Source: DASSBG01 sp035699085
GTDB taxonomy: Bacteria > Pseudomonadota > Gammaproteobacteria > Xanthomonadales > Rhodanobacteraceae
Length of the DNA: 64,000 nt
Assembly: GCA_035699085.1 (NCBI GenBank)
Contig: DASSBG010000039.1
Span: 1 to 64,000 of the forward strand
Reading direction: 5' to 3'
A program made the position numbers and the translations under genes. Positions 1 to 8,028 of the stretch are shown here, in pieces; positions within the stretch are counted from its first letter, which is position 1, and each line of letters starts with the position of its first letter. The notes below the pieces were generated by a model that searched no databases, had not been told where the DNA came from, and worked only from the letters and a program-made list of their open reading frames with translations.

Positions 1-224
1 TCGGGATTCGGGATTCGGGCTTCGGGATTCGGGATTCGGGATTCGGGATTCGGGATTCGGGATTCGGGATTCGGGATTTCGGGATTTCGGGATTTCGGGA
101 TTCGGGATTTCGGGATTTCGGGATTTCGGGATTCGGGATTCGGGATTCGGGATTCGGGATTCGGGATTTCGGGATTCGGGATTCGGGATTCGGGATTTCG
201 GGATTCGGGATTCGGGATTCGGGA
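1..224. repeat. Tandem GGGATTC heptamer array (window-edge copy)
   Basis: About thirty tandem copies of GGGATTC, interspersed with 8-base GGGATTTC versions and one GGGCTTC unit. The array is cut by the window start, so its full length is unknown. Runs of three G recur every 7 or 8 bases, which fits the intramolecular G-quadruplex pattern (G3 with 4-5 base loops) on the plus strand. It is the longest of many GGGANNN arrays in this window and lies upstream of a cyclophilin gene. No gene is seen in it. Confidence 0.95.
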
Positions 225-239
225 GCGACCAGCTTTTCT

Positions 240-277
240 CCCTCTCCCCCAAGCGGTTCACCGCTTGGGGGAGAGGG
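240..277. repeat. Perfect inverted repeat (CTCTCCCCC type)
   Basis: A 17-base arm, CCCTCTCCCCCAAGCGG, a TTCA loop and the exact reverse complement. It sits right after the heptamer array. There is no T-tract, so a terminator is unlikely; it looks like a dispersed intergenic palindrome. The rest of 278-526 holds no gene I can support. Confidence 0.85.
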
Positions 278-441
278 CCGGGGTGAGGGGGCTGGGCCAA
301 GGCTTGGCCCGACTCGGTGCGCGCCCGCGGAGCAGACAGCCCAACGCCGTGCGGCGCGCGCTTCGACCAGCGCCCCCGCAGGCCACCCGCCGGTTGATCC
401 GCCAAGGGGTTTCAATCGGCTTGGCCTCGGTCGGCATGCCA

Positions 442-459
442 GGCGGGTGAAAACCCGCC
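442..459. repeat. GGCGGGT-GAAA-ACCCGCC palindrome
   Basis: A short dyad with GAAA loop followed by CCTGCGG. The same palindrome type recurs at 15309-15327 and 15443-15460 in other intergenic sequence, so it is a dispersed REP-like family rather than a gene-specific control site. Confidence 0.7.
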
Positions 460-526
460 CTGCGGCATCCCTGCTCCAAGCTCCCTCGCGTTAGACTGAC
501 CGCTTCCAAAGCCTGCCCGCCGCCCC

Positions 527-1288
527 ATGCTGAAGCCGCTGCTCGCGATCGCCGTCCTGCTGTCCCTGCCCTACCTGCCGCTGCCCGCGATGGCGCAAGA
601 TGCCGCGCCGGCCAGCCCGGCAAGCCCTGCCAGCGCCGCCAGCACCGCACCCGCCGCCAATCCGCAGGTGCGCATGGAAACGACCATGGGCACCATCACC
701 CTGGAACTGTTCCCGGACAAGGCGCCGCGCACGGTGGCGAATTTCCTGCGCTACGTGCACCAGCACTTCTACGCCGGCACGGTGTTCCACCGCGTCATCC
801 CCGGCTTCCTGATCCAGGCCGGCATCTACGACACCCACCTGCAGGCGCGGCGCACGCGGCCGGCGATTCCGGACGAGGCCGACAACGGCCTCAGCAACCT
901 GCGCGGCACCATCGCCGCGGCGCGCGCGCCGGAGGCGCCGGACTCGGCCACTTCGCAATTCTTCATCAACCTGGTCGACAACCAGCGGCTGGACTTCGTC
1001 AGCAAGCAAAGCGGCCTGACCTGGGGCTACGCGGTGTTCGGCAAGGTGGTCAAGGGCATGGACGTGGTCGACAAGATCGCGGCGCTGCCGACGGTGGCCA
1101 TGGGCCCGTTCAGCGGCGACGTGCCGCAGCCGCTGGTGACGATCACCGGCGTGTCGGTGATCGGCGAGGAGCCGGCGGCCGCCGCCAGCGCCCCCGCACC
1201 CGCCGCCAGCGCCAAGCCGGCTGCGGCGAAACCGGCGGCGGCGAAGCAACCGCGCACGAGCGCCAGCCACGCCAGCGCCAAACACTGA
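527..1288 (+). CDS. Periplasmic cyclophilin-type peptidyl-prolyl cis-trans isomerase
   Basis: 253 residues. An N-terminal signal peptide (hydrophobic 4-21, probable cleavage after the Ala at 23) is followed by an Ala/Pro linker and a cyclophilin domain at about 47-212. Recognisable motifs are FHRVIPGF (87-94), SQFFINL (143-149) and YAVFGKV (168-174), the usual active-site blocks of PpiA-like enzymes that isomerise Xaa-Pro bonds during folding of exported proteins. The tail from 215 is Ala/Pro/Lys-rich and low complexity, which is longer than typical PpiA (about 190 residues). lpxH follows after 16 bases, an arrangement that suggests cotranscription. Confidence 0.93.
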   Translation: MLKPLLAIAVLLSLPYLPLPAMAQDAAPASPASPASAASTAPAANPQVRMETTMGTITLELFPDKAPRTVANFLRYVHQHFYAGTVFHRVIPGFLIQAGIYDTHLQARRTRPAIPDEADNGLSNLRGTIAAARAPEAPDSATSQFFINLVDNQRLDFVSKQSGLTWGYAVFGKVVKGMDVVDKIAALPTVAMGPFSGDVPQPLVTITGVSVIGEEPAAAASAPAPAASAKPAAAKPAAAKQPRTSASHASAKH

Positions 1289-1304
1289 CGCCGCGCGCGC
1301 CGCC

Positions 1305-2021
1305 GTGAGCACGCTGTTCATCTCCGACCTGCACCTGGACGCCGCCCGTCCGGCCATCGTCGAGCTGTTCGAGCGTTTCCTCGCGGGCGAGGCGCAGGAG
1401 GCCGAGGCGCTCTACATCCTCGGTGACCTGTTCGAAAGCTGGATTGGCGACGACGACGACAGCGAGCTCGCCACGCGCGCCGCCCGGGCGCTGCGTGGGC
1501 TGGCCGACCACGGCGTACCGGTGCATTTCATGGCCGGCAACCGCGACTTCCTGCTCGGCGCCGACTACGCCGCGCGCTGCGGCATGACGCTGCTGGAGGA
1601 CGGCACGGTGGTCGACCTGCATGGCACGCCAACGCTGCTGATGCACGGCGACACCTTGTGCACCGACGACGCCGCCTACCAGCGCTTCCGCACGCAGGTG
1701 CGCGACCCGGCCTGGCAGAGAGACTTCCTGGCCCGCCCGTTGGCCGAACGCCGCGCCTTCGCGGCCCAGGCCCGCGCCGCCAGCCAGGCGCATACCGGCG
1801 GCGCCAGCGAAGCCATCATGGACGTCAACGCCACAGCCGTCGCCGCGGCTCTGCGCCAGGCCGGCGTGCACCACCTGGTGCACGGCCACACCCACCGCCC
1901 GGCGGTGCACGCGCTCGACCTCGACGGCCAGCCCGCCGAACGCATCGTCCTCGGCGACTGGTACGACCAGGGCAGCGTCCTTCGCGTCAGCCTTGGCCGC
2001 CGCCAACTTTCGCGACTGTGA
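1305..2021 (+). CDS. lpxH: UDP-2,3-diacylglucosamine diphosphatase LpxH
   Basis: 238 residues from a GTG start, the usual length for LpxH. It hydrolyses UDP-2,3-diacylglucosamine to lipid X and UMP in lipid A synthesis at the inner membrane face. Metallophosphoesterase motifs are all present: DLH (8-10), GDLFESWIGDD (40-50), GNRD (78-81), HGD (114-116) and HGHTHRP (193-199), giving the two-metal Mn centre. It lies just after a cyclophilin gene, a pairing common in gammaproteobacteria (ppiB-lpxH). Confidence 0.96.
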   Translation: MSTLFISDLHLDAARPAIVELFERFLAGEAQEAEALYILGDLFESWIGDDDDSELATRAARALRGLADHGVPVHFMAGNRDFLLGADYAARCGMTLLEDGTVVDLHGTPTLLMHGDTLCTDDAAYQRFRTQVRDPAWQRDFLARPLAERRAFAAQARAASQAHTGGASEAIMDVNATAVAAALRQAGVHHLVHGHTHRPAVHALDLDGQPAERIVLGDWYDQGSVLRVSLGRRQLSRL

Positions 2022-2047
2022 CGCGTACCTACCCCGTCATTCCGGCG

Positions 2048-2093
2048 CTTAATTGCCTCCGTCCCCTTTTAGAAATTGCCTCCGTCCCCTTTT
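2048..2093 (+). repeat. Two direct half-copies of the RAYT palindrome arm
   Basis: The sequence AATTGCCTCCGTCCCCTTTT occurs twice in the same direction, at 2051-2070 and 2074-2093, upstream of the RAYT gene. It is identical to the right arm of the palindrome downstream of that gene and to the solo copy at 9058-9140. The arrangement looks like remnants of REP-like units at the element's left side. Confidence 0.85.
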
Positions 2094-2167
2094 GGATGGC
2101 ATATCCCTACGCCTCCGCGCGGCAGGTGCCGACTGATTGCGTCGCCGTCCGCCACCATGCTGGCGGC

Positions 2168-2866
2168 ATGCCACGCAGACCTCGCCTCCAGTTGCCCGGC
2201 GTCCCGCTCCACGTCACGCAACGCGGAGTCAACCGGGGCGCGATTTTCATCGACCATCTGGATCGCCTGCACTACCACGAGCTCCTGTGCGAAGCCGCGC
2301 AAGAACACGCCATCGCCGTGCATGCCTACGTCTTCATGAGCAACCACACGCATCTGCTGCTCACGTCGACGCAGCCGGACGGTTTGGCGCGTGCAATGCG
2401 CAACAGCGGCCAGCGCTACGTCCAGGCCTTCAATCGCCGCCACGGTCGTACGGGCACGCTCTGGCAGGGCCGCTTCAAGTCGTGCCTGGTGAACAGCGAC
2501 CGGCATCTCCTGCAGGTCTACCGCTACATTGAGCTCAACCCGGTGCGGGCCGGCATGTGTGCCCGCGCAGACGACTACCGCTGGTCAAGCGTTCATGCCA
2601 ACCTCGAACGACGCTCGGACAAACTGGTAACGCCGCACCCAAGCTTCCTCAGTCTGCATCACGAGGCCGCACTGCGCGCCGAGCGTTATCGCGCTTGGCT
2701 AAACGAGAGCGTCTCGTCCGACGACCTGCAGCGCATTCGCGCCCACCTCAACCAGGAACGCGCCTTGGGCGATCCCACATTCCAGGCCATGGTCGAGAAG
2801 ATGCTCGGCAAACCCGCGAGTCTCCGGCCACGCGGCCGACCTAAAAAAGGGGACGGAGGCAATTAA
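2168..2866 (+). mobile_element. REP-associated tyrosine transposase (RAYT, Y1_Tnp family)
   Basis: 232 residues starting MPRRPR, the typical N-terminus of this family. Motifs are HVTQRG (15-20), the HUH metal site MSNHTHLLL (57-65, His60 and His62) and YIELNPVRAG (120-129) with the region carrying the catalytic Tyr. Such proteins nick single-stranded REP palindromes and are thought to mobilise them. The gene is flanked by such palindromes. The last codons (Lys-Gly-Asp-Gly-Gly-Asn-stop) are encoded by the left arm of the downstream palindrome, so gene and substrate overlap. The reading frame is intact. Confidence 0.9.
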
Positions 2867-2923
2867 GCGCCGAAGCTGACGTGCCTGCGTCAGTTTCCGC
2901 TTAATTGCCTCCGTCCCCTTTTT
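2844..2923. repeat. REP-like palindrome with 26-base perfect arms
   Basis: Left arm 2844-2869 and right arm 2898-2923 are perfect reverse complements (A5, GGGGACGG, AGGCAATTAAGCG). The loop between them holds a second, imperfect stem (GAAGCTGACG against CGTCAGTTTC). The left arm contains the stop codon of the RAYT gene and the right arm ends in T5, so it could also act as a bidirectional terminator. Confidence 0.92.
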
Positions 2924-2981
2924 GCCTGCAGGCGGAACCCGGAATCTTCTTGACTCACGCGCCAGCCCTAACGGCTTGGGG

Positions 2982-4325
2982 CTACTTCGCAACCACCTTC
3001 TGGGGCCCGGTCAACTGCTGCTTCTTGCCACTGTTCGACAAGGTGCTGATGTAATACCAGTACGTCTTGCCGGACTTGGCGGTATTGTCACGCCAGGCAT
3101 ACGCCGACTCCCCACCATCAAAGCCGGTGACCCGGATAATGTCACCAACACGCCGCCACGGCCCATCCTTGCTCGGTGCCCGGTAGATCAGATACCCGTA
3201 CAGGGTCTTCTGGTGATCCACCTTCCACTTCAGCAGCGGCCCGTCCCCAGGCGGTATGGCAGGCGGCGGGGGTGCTGGCAACGCGGTTGTGACCTCCTTG
3301 AGCGCCTCCTCAAAACTTTCGCCAGTTCCCTCGGAGGCGGTCTTCGTCTCGCCGTCCAGCTCATGGATTTGCGTTTCTGGCGCCAGTAAAATGCCCCACA
3401 ACCCGACGGTCAACGTTTTCTCGTCCAGTGGCAGATGGATGCGCAATTGGCTGCCGAGATTTCCGGTAGGCTGGCTGGGGCTTATCCTCAAGCTCAAAAG
3501 CCGGCATCCATCTTTGTCAGGCAGACAATCACTAACCTCCGTTGTTCCTTGGATTCCTTCAAGATGAACTTTGTCAATAGCAAAGGGTTTACCGTCGGTA
3601 CTAGTCAATCTAATCACGACGACATTGTCATTGTTCGTGCGAAGCACACCTAAAGCGTAGGGATTGGTATTTGGCTGCACACGGCCATGCACGTCGGCTT
3701 TTACCAAAAACCGATGCTTCGACTCTACCTCGCTGTTGAGAGCAACATCGATAGCACCCGATTGCAAGCCCCAGTCGGCATCGCGCGCAAGGCGGATGTC
3801 CAAGGCACGACCATCTGACACAGGCACAACGGTCACGAAGGCCGGTGCTTCAACCACCTGCGTGACCCGTAGCTCCGGATCATCCGCACTCGAAATCGAT
3901 ACCCGGCGCGGGGCTTCTGCGCTAGCCGTTATATCCCCCAGATCTACTACCTCTGCGGGCTGGTCTAGGATGCTATAGGCGAAACCGCTAACGGTGGCGA
4001 CAATCTCTGTAGAAGGACCGTTTCCTCGCTGCAGCTGAATCCTAGCCCGCGCGACTGTCTTCCCCACGTGAGAGCCGACGTTAAAAGCGATTGGCAGTTC
4101 AACGGTCTGATGGGGCGGTACGACGATTGCACCGCGTTCCAGACTAACACCGTGGTCGGCAGAAATGATTGGGCCGATGGTCCAAGCACTATCTGAAGGA
4201 TTCGTCACGTGTGCGATGCAACGGACCGTGGTCCAAGGATGCTGTACACCAAAGGAGCATGCTGCGTGCAAAGGATCGGCCGCTTGCCCCATCATGAGTG
4301 CAGCCGCTAGTAGTGCTGGAATCAA
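2982..4325 (-). CDS. Secreted protein of unknown function, fibronectin III-like C-terminus
   Basis: About 447 residues from a proposed TTG start at 4325, chosen because GGAG (4335-4338) lies 9 bases upstream and the start falls just after a terminator hairpin; the frame stays open to 4403, but that would run through the hairpin. ATG at 4295 is another option. A hydrophobic N-terminus looks like a short signal peptide. The middle resembles beta-sandwich repeats, with a Pro-rich linker and a final block containing YLIYRAPSKDGPWRRVG and YWYYIST that looks like a fibronectin III fold. Base composition is clearly less GC-rich than neighbours. I do not recognise a family; a surface or adhesion role is inference. 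Confidence 0.7.
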   Translation of the reverse strand: MIPALLAAALMMGQAADPLHAACSFGVQHPWTTVRCIAHVTNPSDSAWTIGPIISADHGVSLERGAIVVPPHQTVELPIAFNVGSHVGKTVARARIQLQRGNGPSTEIVATVSGFAYSILDQPAEVVDLGDITASAEAPRRVSISSADDPELRVTQVVEAPAFVTVVPVSDGRALDIRLARDADWGLQSGAIDVALNSEVESKHRFLVKADVHGRVQPNTNPYALGVLRTNNDNVVVIRLTSTDGKPFAIDKVHLEGIQGTTEVSDCLPDKDGCRLLSLRISPSQPTGNLGSQLRIHLPLDEKTLTVGLWGILLAPETQIHELDGETKTASEGTGESFEEALKEVTTALPAPPPPAIPPGDGPLLKWKVDHQKTLYGYLIYRAPSKDGPWRRVGDIIRVTGFDGGESAYAWRDNTAKSGKTYWYYISTLSNSGKKQQLTGPQKVVAK

Positions 4326-4342
4326 CAGGGAAATCTCCAGGG

Positions 4343-4382
4343 AAAATAAAAGCCCGCCTACGGCGAACCGTGGGCGGGCTTT
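4343..4382 (-). terminator. Rho-independent terminator with UUCG loop
   Basis: On the minus strand the RNA reads AAAGCCCGCC, one mismatch, ACGG, loop UUCG, then the complement, followed by a U-rich tract (UAUUUU). It lies between two minus-strand genes and should end transcription of the 4411-4911 gene. The next gene's ribosome site begins only about 5 bases after the U tract. Confidence 0.85.
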
Positions 4383-4410
4383 ACAGGCAAACTTTACAGG
4401 CAAACAGCGT

Positions 4411-4911
4411 TTAGTTGACCGTAAAATTCTTCAACTCGACCGGCAACGTGCCATTTGCCGTAATTGTGTAGGTCCCACAGGCACCGGATGCGTCAACTTG
4501 GCTCGCGGTGGCAGCCAAAAAATATGTCCCCGCCCCGACAGATGTAATATCCATCGGTGACCCGGCTTGACCACTTGCGACACAGGAGTTGGCGCTTGCG
4601 CAAGCGTCCGAGTACAAGTAGATGGTTGGGGTATAGCCTGTCCCGGCTCCCGTTATCGATATCGAGGTTGCAGTGCGGCTGGGCGCGTCTGTCGCCGGCA
4701 GTGTGATCTGGTAGATCACATCAGGCTTGCCTGCCGAGTCTTGGAGCACACAATAGGCCGACACTTCGTCGGATGCTGCACATGTGTCGCCCGATGCTGT
4801 CGGGGCGCTGGCTGGGCTGTCAAATGCCGCAGGCGCAGTACACGTCTGAGCGAATACCTGGGGGGCAGCGAAACAGGCTACGGCGGCTGCGAGGGCGAGA
4901 TACTTCTTCAT
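4411..4911 (-). CDS. Small secreted protein of unknown function
   Basis: 166 residues from the ATG at 4911, preferred over one 15 bases upstream because GGAG lies 9 bases before it and MKKYLALAAAVACFAAP then forms a clean signal peptide ending at VFA-Q. The mature part is rich in Ala, Ser, Thr and Cys, with a pattern like pre-peptidase C-terminal beta domains (PTIYLYSD, AGTYFLAAT). The C-terminus LPVELKNFTVN resembles the LPVEL-type endings seen at the edge of sorting domains in surface proteins. A strong terminator follows. Function unknown. Confidence 0.75.
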   Translation of the reverse strand: MKKYLALAAAVACFAAPQVFAQTCTAPAAFDSPASAPTASGDTCAASDEVSAYCVLQDSAGKPDVIYQITLPATDAPSRTATSISITGAGTGYTPTIYLYSDACASANSCVASGQAGSPMDITSVGAGTYFLAATASQVDASGACGTYTITANGTLPVELKNFTVN

Positions 4912-4932
4912 TGTTTGATACTCCATTACGAA

Positions 4933-5679
4933 TCAATGACCAATGTACGTGCTACGGCGCGAATCAAACGTATCAAAGTATACTGCCTGCCCAGCGTGGG
5001 TCGCAGCAAAGTTCGGAGCGGGGCTACCAAGACCGAGCGACGCGATATCCGCACCAACCCAGCCCGCGTTGTTGATATTGGTGATGCTTCCGCTAGGCGC
5101 CGGCTCAGCCGTACCTGCCGGCGCATTAATCCAGTACCTGAACGAACCGGCGGCACCAACGGTCAAGTCGCCCTCGATGCGGTTTACCCCCGCCGTCAAG
5201 TTGACGGATGAGGCGGCCAAGCACCGGCCAGTCGTCCCGTTGTCGCAGGCGTAGGAGAAGACCAAGCGCTCACCGCCGCCGCTTGCCGGAACAAGACCGA
5301 CTACCAGCAGCTGTTTGTGACCACCATAAGTGGCCGACGAGTTAATGCCAAAAATGCTGACCGAATCGAGGCCGCTCAGAGAACCGAGGCCATCGGCGTC
5401 AACCAGAAACTGAAAGCGATACCGCGGCTCGCTCTGGGGGCTGGTGTCGATAACCGACGCCTGCGAGGCGAGCGACGAGCCCAGTTCGCTCGACAACTTA
5501 CATCCAGACCCATCAAGACCGGTGGGTGCGATGGCAACAGCACCGCCACCAATTGCGACAGACGTCGTCCACGCTTCGGGGGTGGTGGGGCACGCGGCAG
5601 CGGAGGTGCCGGCGAGAGCGAGGCCGCCGAAGCCGACGATGGCCAAGGACAGCAGTTTGATCTTGGTGCGGAGTTTCAT
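4933..5679 (-). CDS. Secreted protein of unknown function
   Basis: 248 residues with a clear signal peptide (MKLRTKIKLLSLAIVGFGG, cleavage near Ala-Ala-Ala at 27-29). AAGGGAA lies at a good distance upstream of the ATG. The mature part has several Cys residues, short hydrophobic beta-like strands and a Gly/Ser/Ala-rich composition. No catalytic motif is visible. It ends 21 bases before the next gene and probably shares its transcript and terminator. I do not recognise a family. Confidence 0.75.
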   Translation of the reverse strand: MKLRTKIKLLSLAIVGFGGLALAGTSAAACPTTPEAWTTSVAIGGGAVAIAPTGLDGSGCKLSSELGSSLASQASVIDTSPQSEPRYRFQFLVDADGLGSLSGLDSVSIFGINSSATYGGHKQLLVVGLVPASGGGERLVFSYACDNGTTGRCLAASSVNLTAGVNRIEGDLTVGAAGSFRYWINAPAGTAEPAPSGSITNINNAGWVGADIASLGLGSPAPNFAATHAGQAVYFDTFDSRRSTYIGH

Positions 5680-6214
5680 GTTTCGTTCCCTTCCCGTTCG
5701 CGTTGATGGGAGTTGCCCATGCCGTCCTCGACGCGCCCCGCGGTTGGCCTTTGGTCAACCGCATGAATGCTGACAACGGAGCCTAGCGCCGTCGTACAGC
5801 CGAGGTCAAGCAGATTTTTGCAGAAAATTTACAAGGTTGCGGCGGCGGACCGTGGATTCAGTCTCCGCACACAGACCTTAACGCAGGGCGAAGGCGCATC
5901 CGGACAGACGGATACCGGGGAACTTCGTGACAGGGGTCCGGTTTTTGTGAACGGGAGGCAACGGCGGGCGCGGCGGGGCCTGCTGCGGCGCGGGTTTCGT
6001 GGGCGGTTCAGGCTGCGTTGGTGGAGTTCCGAAGATTCCGGATGCCGCGCGCGGCGAGGTTGGAACGACGCGGTTCGCGCCGGCTGCGCTGCCTTGGCCG
6101 AGGCGATTCAGGATCCGCCTGCGGGTCCGGTATGACGGGTATGGGCGGCGGGTCCCGGATGACCCGGATGGGCGCGACGGTCCGGGTTCGCGGAGCCGGG
6201 ATGCCGCGGCGCGC
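5680..6214. other. Gene-free spacer upstream of the secreted-protein pair
   Basis: The part next to 5679 (AT-richer, including 5800-5835) should carry the promoter of the minus-strand pair, but I cannot point to a convincing -35/-10. From about 5990 it is very G-rich with degenerate direct repeats of GGATGACCCGGATG type. Open frames here lack start signals and look like GC-driven chance frames. Confidence 0.5.
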
Positions 6215-7639
6215 TCAGGGTCCGGTGGCGGGCCCGTCGAAACCGCCCGCAAAGATGACGTCGGATTCGAAGGCGCCGATGTCACAGTGCAGGCCCTGCG
6301 GGCGAGCCACGCCGCGGGCGTCGGTGGTGGCGCAGACGCCATCGTCGCCGGCATCAATGGCGGGGCTGCCAAACGGCAGCGACATGGTGGGCACGAAGCC
6401 GCTGCGGTACTGCAGCGCCCCGAGCAGCGGGTCGATGTCCAGGTTGCCACCGTTGTCGGTACCGAGCGACGCATCCCAGGCGCCGCCGCTGCCACCGGAG
6501 CCGGCGACGATGCTGTGGCCGAAGCTTGGCACGGCCGTGTTGCCGTCGCCCGTGGTGTTGTAGACCTCCGCGCCGCTGCCGCCGGCGCCGACGGCGTCGC
6601 CCCACAGGATCACGTTGACGAACCCCGGCTCGCTGATGCCGCCCTGCGCGTTGTTGTAGACCGCGCCGCCACTGCCGCTCACGGCCACGTCCGACTCGGG
6701 TTCGCCGGCACGGTTGCCGCTGAAGGTGACGTTCTGCAGCAGCGGACTGCTCAGGCCACCGTAGCCATCGTTGTACAGGGCGCCGCCGAGGGCGGCACTG
6801 TTGCCCGTGAAGGTGACGTTGATGATCAACGGGCTGGCTTGCCCACCGTAGCCTTCGTTGTAGATCGCGCCGCCTTTGCTCGCGCCATGAGGCGTATGGG
6901 CGCCGTTGCCGACGAAGCTGCTGTCATGGATGTACGGGCTAGCACTGCCGCCGTAGATCGCGTCGTTGAGCAATGCGCCACCGTTGTACGTGGTCAGGTT
7001 GCCTATGAACAGGAGATGCCCGAGGGTGGGCTGGCAGAGCGCGTCCGCGACCGAGCGTGCGCTGCACAGCAGCCCGCCGCCACCGGGATAGCCTGCGGAG
7101 CCCCCAGTGATGACGAAGCCGTCCAGCACCGTCGCCAGGGTCAGAGGCGTCCCGGTCGTGCCGTCCATCGTGACCACGTGGAAGGCATTGTTGCCCTGGA
7201 TGGCGTCAAAGCCCGGGTCGATGCCGGGGAAGAACAGGTCGTAGGCGTCGTTGCCGTCGATGTCACCGGACAGGACGCTCAGGTTTGAGGCCGGGTCGCG
7301 CTGCGCGCGCTCGCTCTCCGAGCCGGCAAAACCGCCGTAGACGGCTTTCCCCGGCAGGACATAGAAGGTCGCCGTGCGCGGGTCGGCCGGGTCGTCTCCA
7401 TTGCCATCGACGACGTAGTGGACGCTGGGCGTGTACACGCCGGCGGCCACCCAGAGCTCGGTGCAGAGTGGTTCGTCCAGGGCGTGCTGCAGGCTGGTTG
7501 CCGTTGCCCAGGAGGCGCCGTCGGCCGCCGCGGATGCACCCGGCTTGACGCGGCAGGTGTCCGCTTGCGCGGGCGTGGTCATGAAACAGGCCGATGCCGC
7601 GAAAACCAGCACCAGCAAGCAACGCCCGAAGCTCCCCAT
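6215..7639 (-). CDS. Secreted right-handed beta-helix protein (choice-of-anchor Q type)
   Basis: 474 residues from the ATG at 7639, preceded by GGAGGAG. A signal peptide (about 1-27, ending AQA-DT) is followed by a parallel beta-helix region with repeated blocks such as GGALYNDGYGG, GGAIYNEGYGG and NVTFSGNRA, typical of polymorphic-membrane/pectin-lyase-like surface proteins. Near the end SPAIDAGDD and DIGAFE are the hallmark of the choice-of-anchor Q family. The terminus DVIFAGGFDGP matches an IF-x-x-GFD/GFE ending I associate with exported proteins of this order. Likely surface-exposed or secreted; substrate unknown. Confidence 0.85.
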   Translation of the reverse strand: MGSFGRCLLVLVFAASACFMTTPAQADTCRVKPGASAAADGASWATATSLQHALDEPLCTELWVAAGVYTPSVHYVVDGNGDDPADPRTATFYVLPGKAVYGGFAGSESERAQRDPASNLSVLSGDIDGNDAYDLFFPGIDPGFDAIQGNNAFHVVTMDGTTGTPLTLATVLDGFVITGGSAGYPGGGGLLCSARSVADALCQPTLGHLLFIGNLTTYNGGALLNDAIYGGSASPYIHDSSFVGNGAHTPHGASKGGAIYNEGYGGQASPLIINVTFTGNSAALGGALYNDGYGGLSSPLLQNVTFSGNRAGEPESDVAVSGSGGAVYNNAQGGISEPGFVNVILWGDAVGAGGSGAEVYNTTGDGNTAVPSFGHSIVAGSGGSGGAWDASLGTDNGGNLDIDPLLGALQYRSGFVPTMSLPFGSPAIDAGDDGVCATTDARGVARPQGLHCDIGAFESDVIFAGGFDGPATGP

Positions 7640-8028
7640 CGCGACTCCTCCTGCAACAGTGTGAGGAGGATACACCCGCAAGCCGGGATTGGGGATTGGG
7701 CAAATGCCAGGCCCCCGGTGCCGGCTCACTGGCGGCAGGAGTGGATTCCGGAACCCGCGTTGCCGCTGCGGTCGCGAGCGCACTCGCTCCTGCGGTGGGC
7801 TTCATCGGTGTGGGCGGTGCCGGCGCGGGTCGGCGTGCTTCACGCGGCCGCACCGTAAGCGGAGACGTCAGGACCTGCCCCGCGCCTTGCCCATGCCCCT
7901 TCCCGATTCCCGGCGACTGCAGTGAGGCGGCTTGCAGCGCGCCGCTGCGCTGGTTGGCGAACCGGTCAGCGCCGGCTCGGCGCCTTCCCCATTCCCCATT
8001 CCCCATTCCCCATTCCCCATTCCCAGCT
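7640..8028. other. Repeat-filled intergenic region
   Basis: No gene is supported. It holds two GGGATTG units (7684-7700), a segment at about 7767-7795 with CGCGAGCGCACTCGCTCCTGC resembling the half-palindromes common in this order, and an array of about five ATTCCCC units at 7986-8024 (GGGAATG on the minus strand). That array begins 4 bases after the stop codon of the oxygenase gene. Confidence 0.8.

Noticed and set aside
1..224. CRISPR-like regular repeats
   Set aside because: The units are 7-8 bases with no spacers and no cas genes occur in the window; these are simple tandem arrays.
4326..4403. Start of the fibronectin-like gene at the TTG at 4403
   Set aside because: It directly follows the previous stop codon, has no ribosome site, and the coding sequence would contain a terminator hairpin.
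5878..6495. 205-codon minus-strand frame overlapping the beta-helix gene end
   Set aside because: It is Pro/Arg/Ser-rich and largely out-of-frame over the real C-terminal coding region of the beta-helix gene.
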